From: Liolophura sinensis
Lineage: Eukaryota; Mollusca; Polyplacophora; Chitonida; Chitonidae
Direction of reading: 5' to 3'
Assembly: GCF_032854445.1 (NCBI RefSeq)
Contig: NC_088300.1
Span: 23,913,608-23,977,607, forward strand
Length of the DNA stretch: 64,000 nucleotides
Under the pieces are notes generated by a model. It was not told where the DNA came from and did no database searches. It worked only from the letters and a program-made list of their open reading frames with translations. This document shows, one piece after another, positions 63,478 through 64,000 of the stretch. Position 1 is the stretch's first letter. Each line of letters starts with the position of its first letter. Both the position numbers and the translations under genes were made by a program.

Positions 63478-64000
63478 GAGCCCTTTAGTTCATCACTGGG
63501 CCACTGCTAAAGCACGACTTGCTGATGTCCCGACACAGATTTACTGGTAACACAGCATTGTCCGGGGCAAGTGGTTTCTTATGAAGCCGTGTGAGGAAAA
63601 CGGTAAATGGGCAATGAAAATCAATACAGCATCCCAAGCCGGGAAATACGGAGCTCACCAATTGGTGTTTTCCTGAACACGTGTGTTAACAGGTAAACTT
63701 AATGACCTGTCCTGTGCCAGCTAGAGGAGTCCATTGGAGGATACGTTACCTCTCCAGGCCAGATCAATCCCCCTAAACATTCCATCACAGTCAGCTTCTG
63801 ACGACATCACCTTGTTTCAATATTCCAACTCCTCTGATCGACTTTTAACTCTGAGTCAAAAATCTATATCTGGTGATCTGAAAACCAGGGCACTGAGGCA
63901 TTTGCATATTCACACCGTTTGAAATTCTGAACAGCCCATAACTCGCCTATCCAACCTAACTTCCAACAGCAGTACTTGTGCACTTGTCATCACCGATGCA
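63478..64000. other. Right-edge sequence upstream of the visible TOGARAM1 linker exon
   Basis: No TOG-like or other recognisable exon on either strand. It is probably intron, with the exons for the first two TOG domains beyond the window, or the 5' end if this gene copy is short. Confidence 0.5.

Noticed and set aside
63750-63807. Possible first exon of TOGARAM1 on the minus strand (ATG at 63807, donor GAG|GTAACG)
   Set aside because: Its phase (one base left over) does not fit any acceptor seen at the start of the linker exon, and the gene family needs two TOG domains upstream.
1-64000. CRISPR array, phage or bacterial operon
   Set aside because: The tandem repeats lack unique spacers, and all coding sequence is spliced eukaryotic genes.

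Overview
This window is nuclear DNA from an animal. It is AT-rich, with intron-rich genes, short coding exons bounded by GT-AG splice sites, and many tRNA-derived SINEs. The SINE types, one ending in an (AAAT)n tail after a 'gtgaaatattcttgag' block and one ending in (CACT)n, are the kind seen in molluscs and other lophotrochozoans. I therefore infer a mollusc or close relative; the species cannot be named from sequence alone. No bacterial genes, operons or CRISPR arrays are present.

Five protein-coding genes can be assembled exon by exon with reading phase preserved across the junctions used. (1) 1-4089, minus: MOCS1 (molybdenum cofactor synthesis, radical SAM), N-terminal four exons, running off the left edge. 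(2) 7091-33520+, minus: CFAP70/TTC18, a ciliary axoneme protein, complete, with 31 coding exons (3474 nt, 1157 aa) plus a non-coding first exon. (3) 33679-36740, plus: DTD1, D-aminoacyl-tRNA deacylase, complete, six exons, 175 aa; it is divergent from CFAP70 across a gap of about 160 bp that holds an RFX X-box-like site. (4) 39458-45542, plus: CGRRF1, a membrane-anchored RING protein, seven exons, about 370 aa, with one less certain junction. (5) 52626-63441+, minus: TOGARAM1/crescerin, a TOG-array tubulin-binding ciliary protein. Only the linker and C-terminal TOG domains lie in the window; the N-terminal TOG half should lie beyond the right edge. Two of the five genes are ciliary.

The rest is introns and intergenic DNA rich in mobile elements. 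There are at least 19 copies or fragments of a tRNA-SINE, several with intact target-site duplications. Others include a SINE with a different tRNA head on the same tail, a second SINE family with a perfect 12-bp duplication, and a third, older SINE-like family. There is also a 511-bp element with about 110-bp terminal inverted repeats and a 9-bp target duplication (Mutator-like MITE) in CFAP70 intron 1, a decayed Penelope-like retroelement with a GIY-YIG domain, two unclassified dispersed repeat families, and several minisatellites.

The most unusual structures are inside CFAP70 introns. Two minisatellites are built from copies of the adjacent exon's own 3' end and 5' splice site, and a near-perfect 87-bp tandem duplication carries a 26-nt mini-exon-like segment with acceptor and donor consensus in each unit. 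No coherent novel multi-gene system was found.
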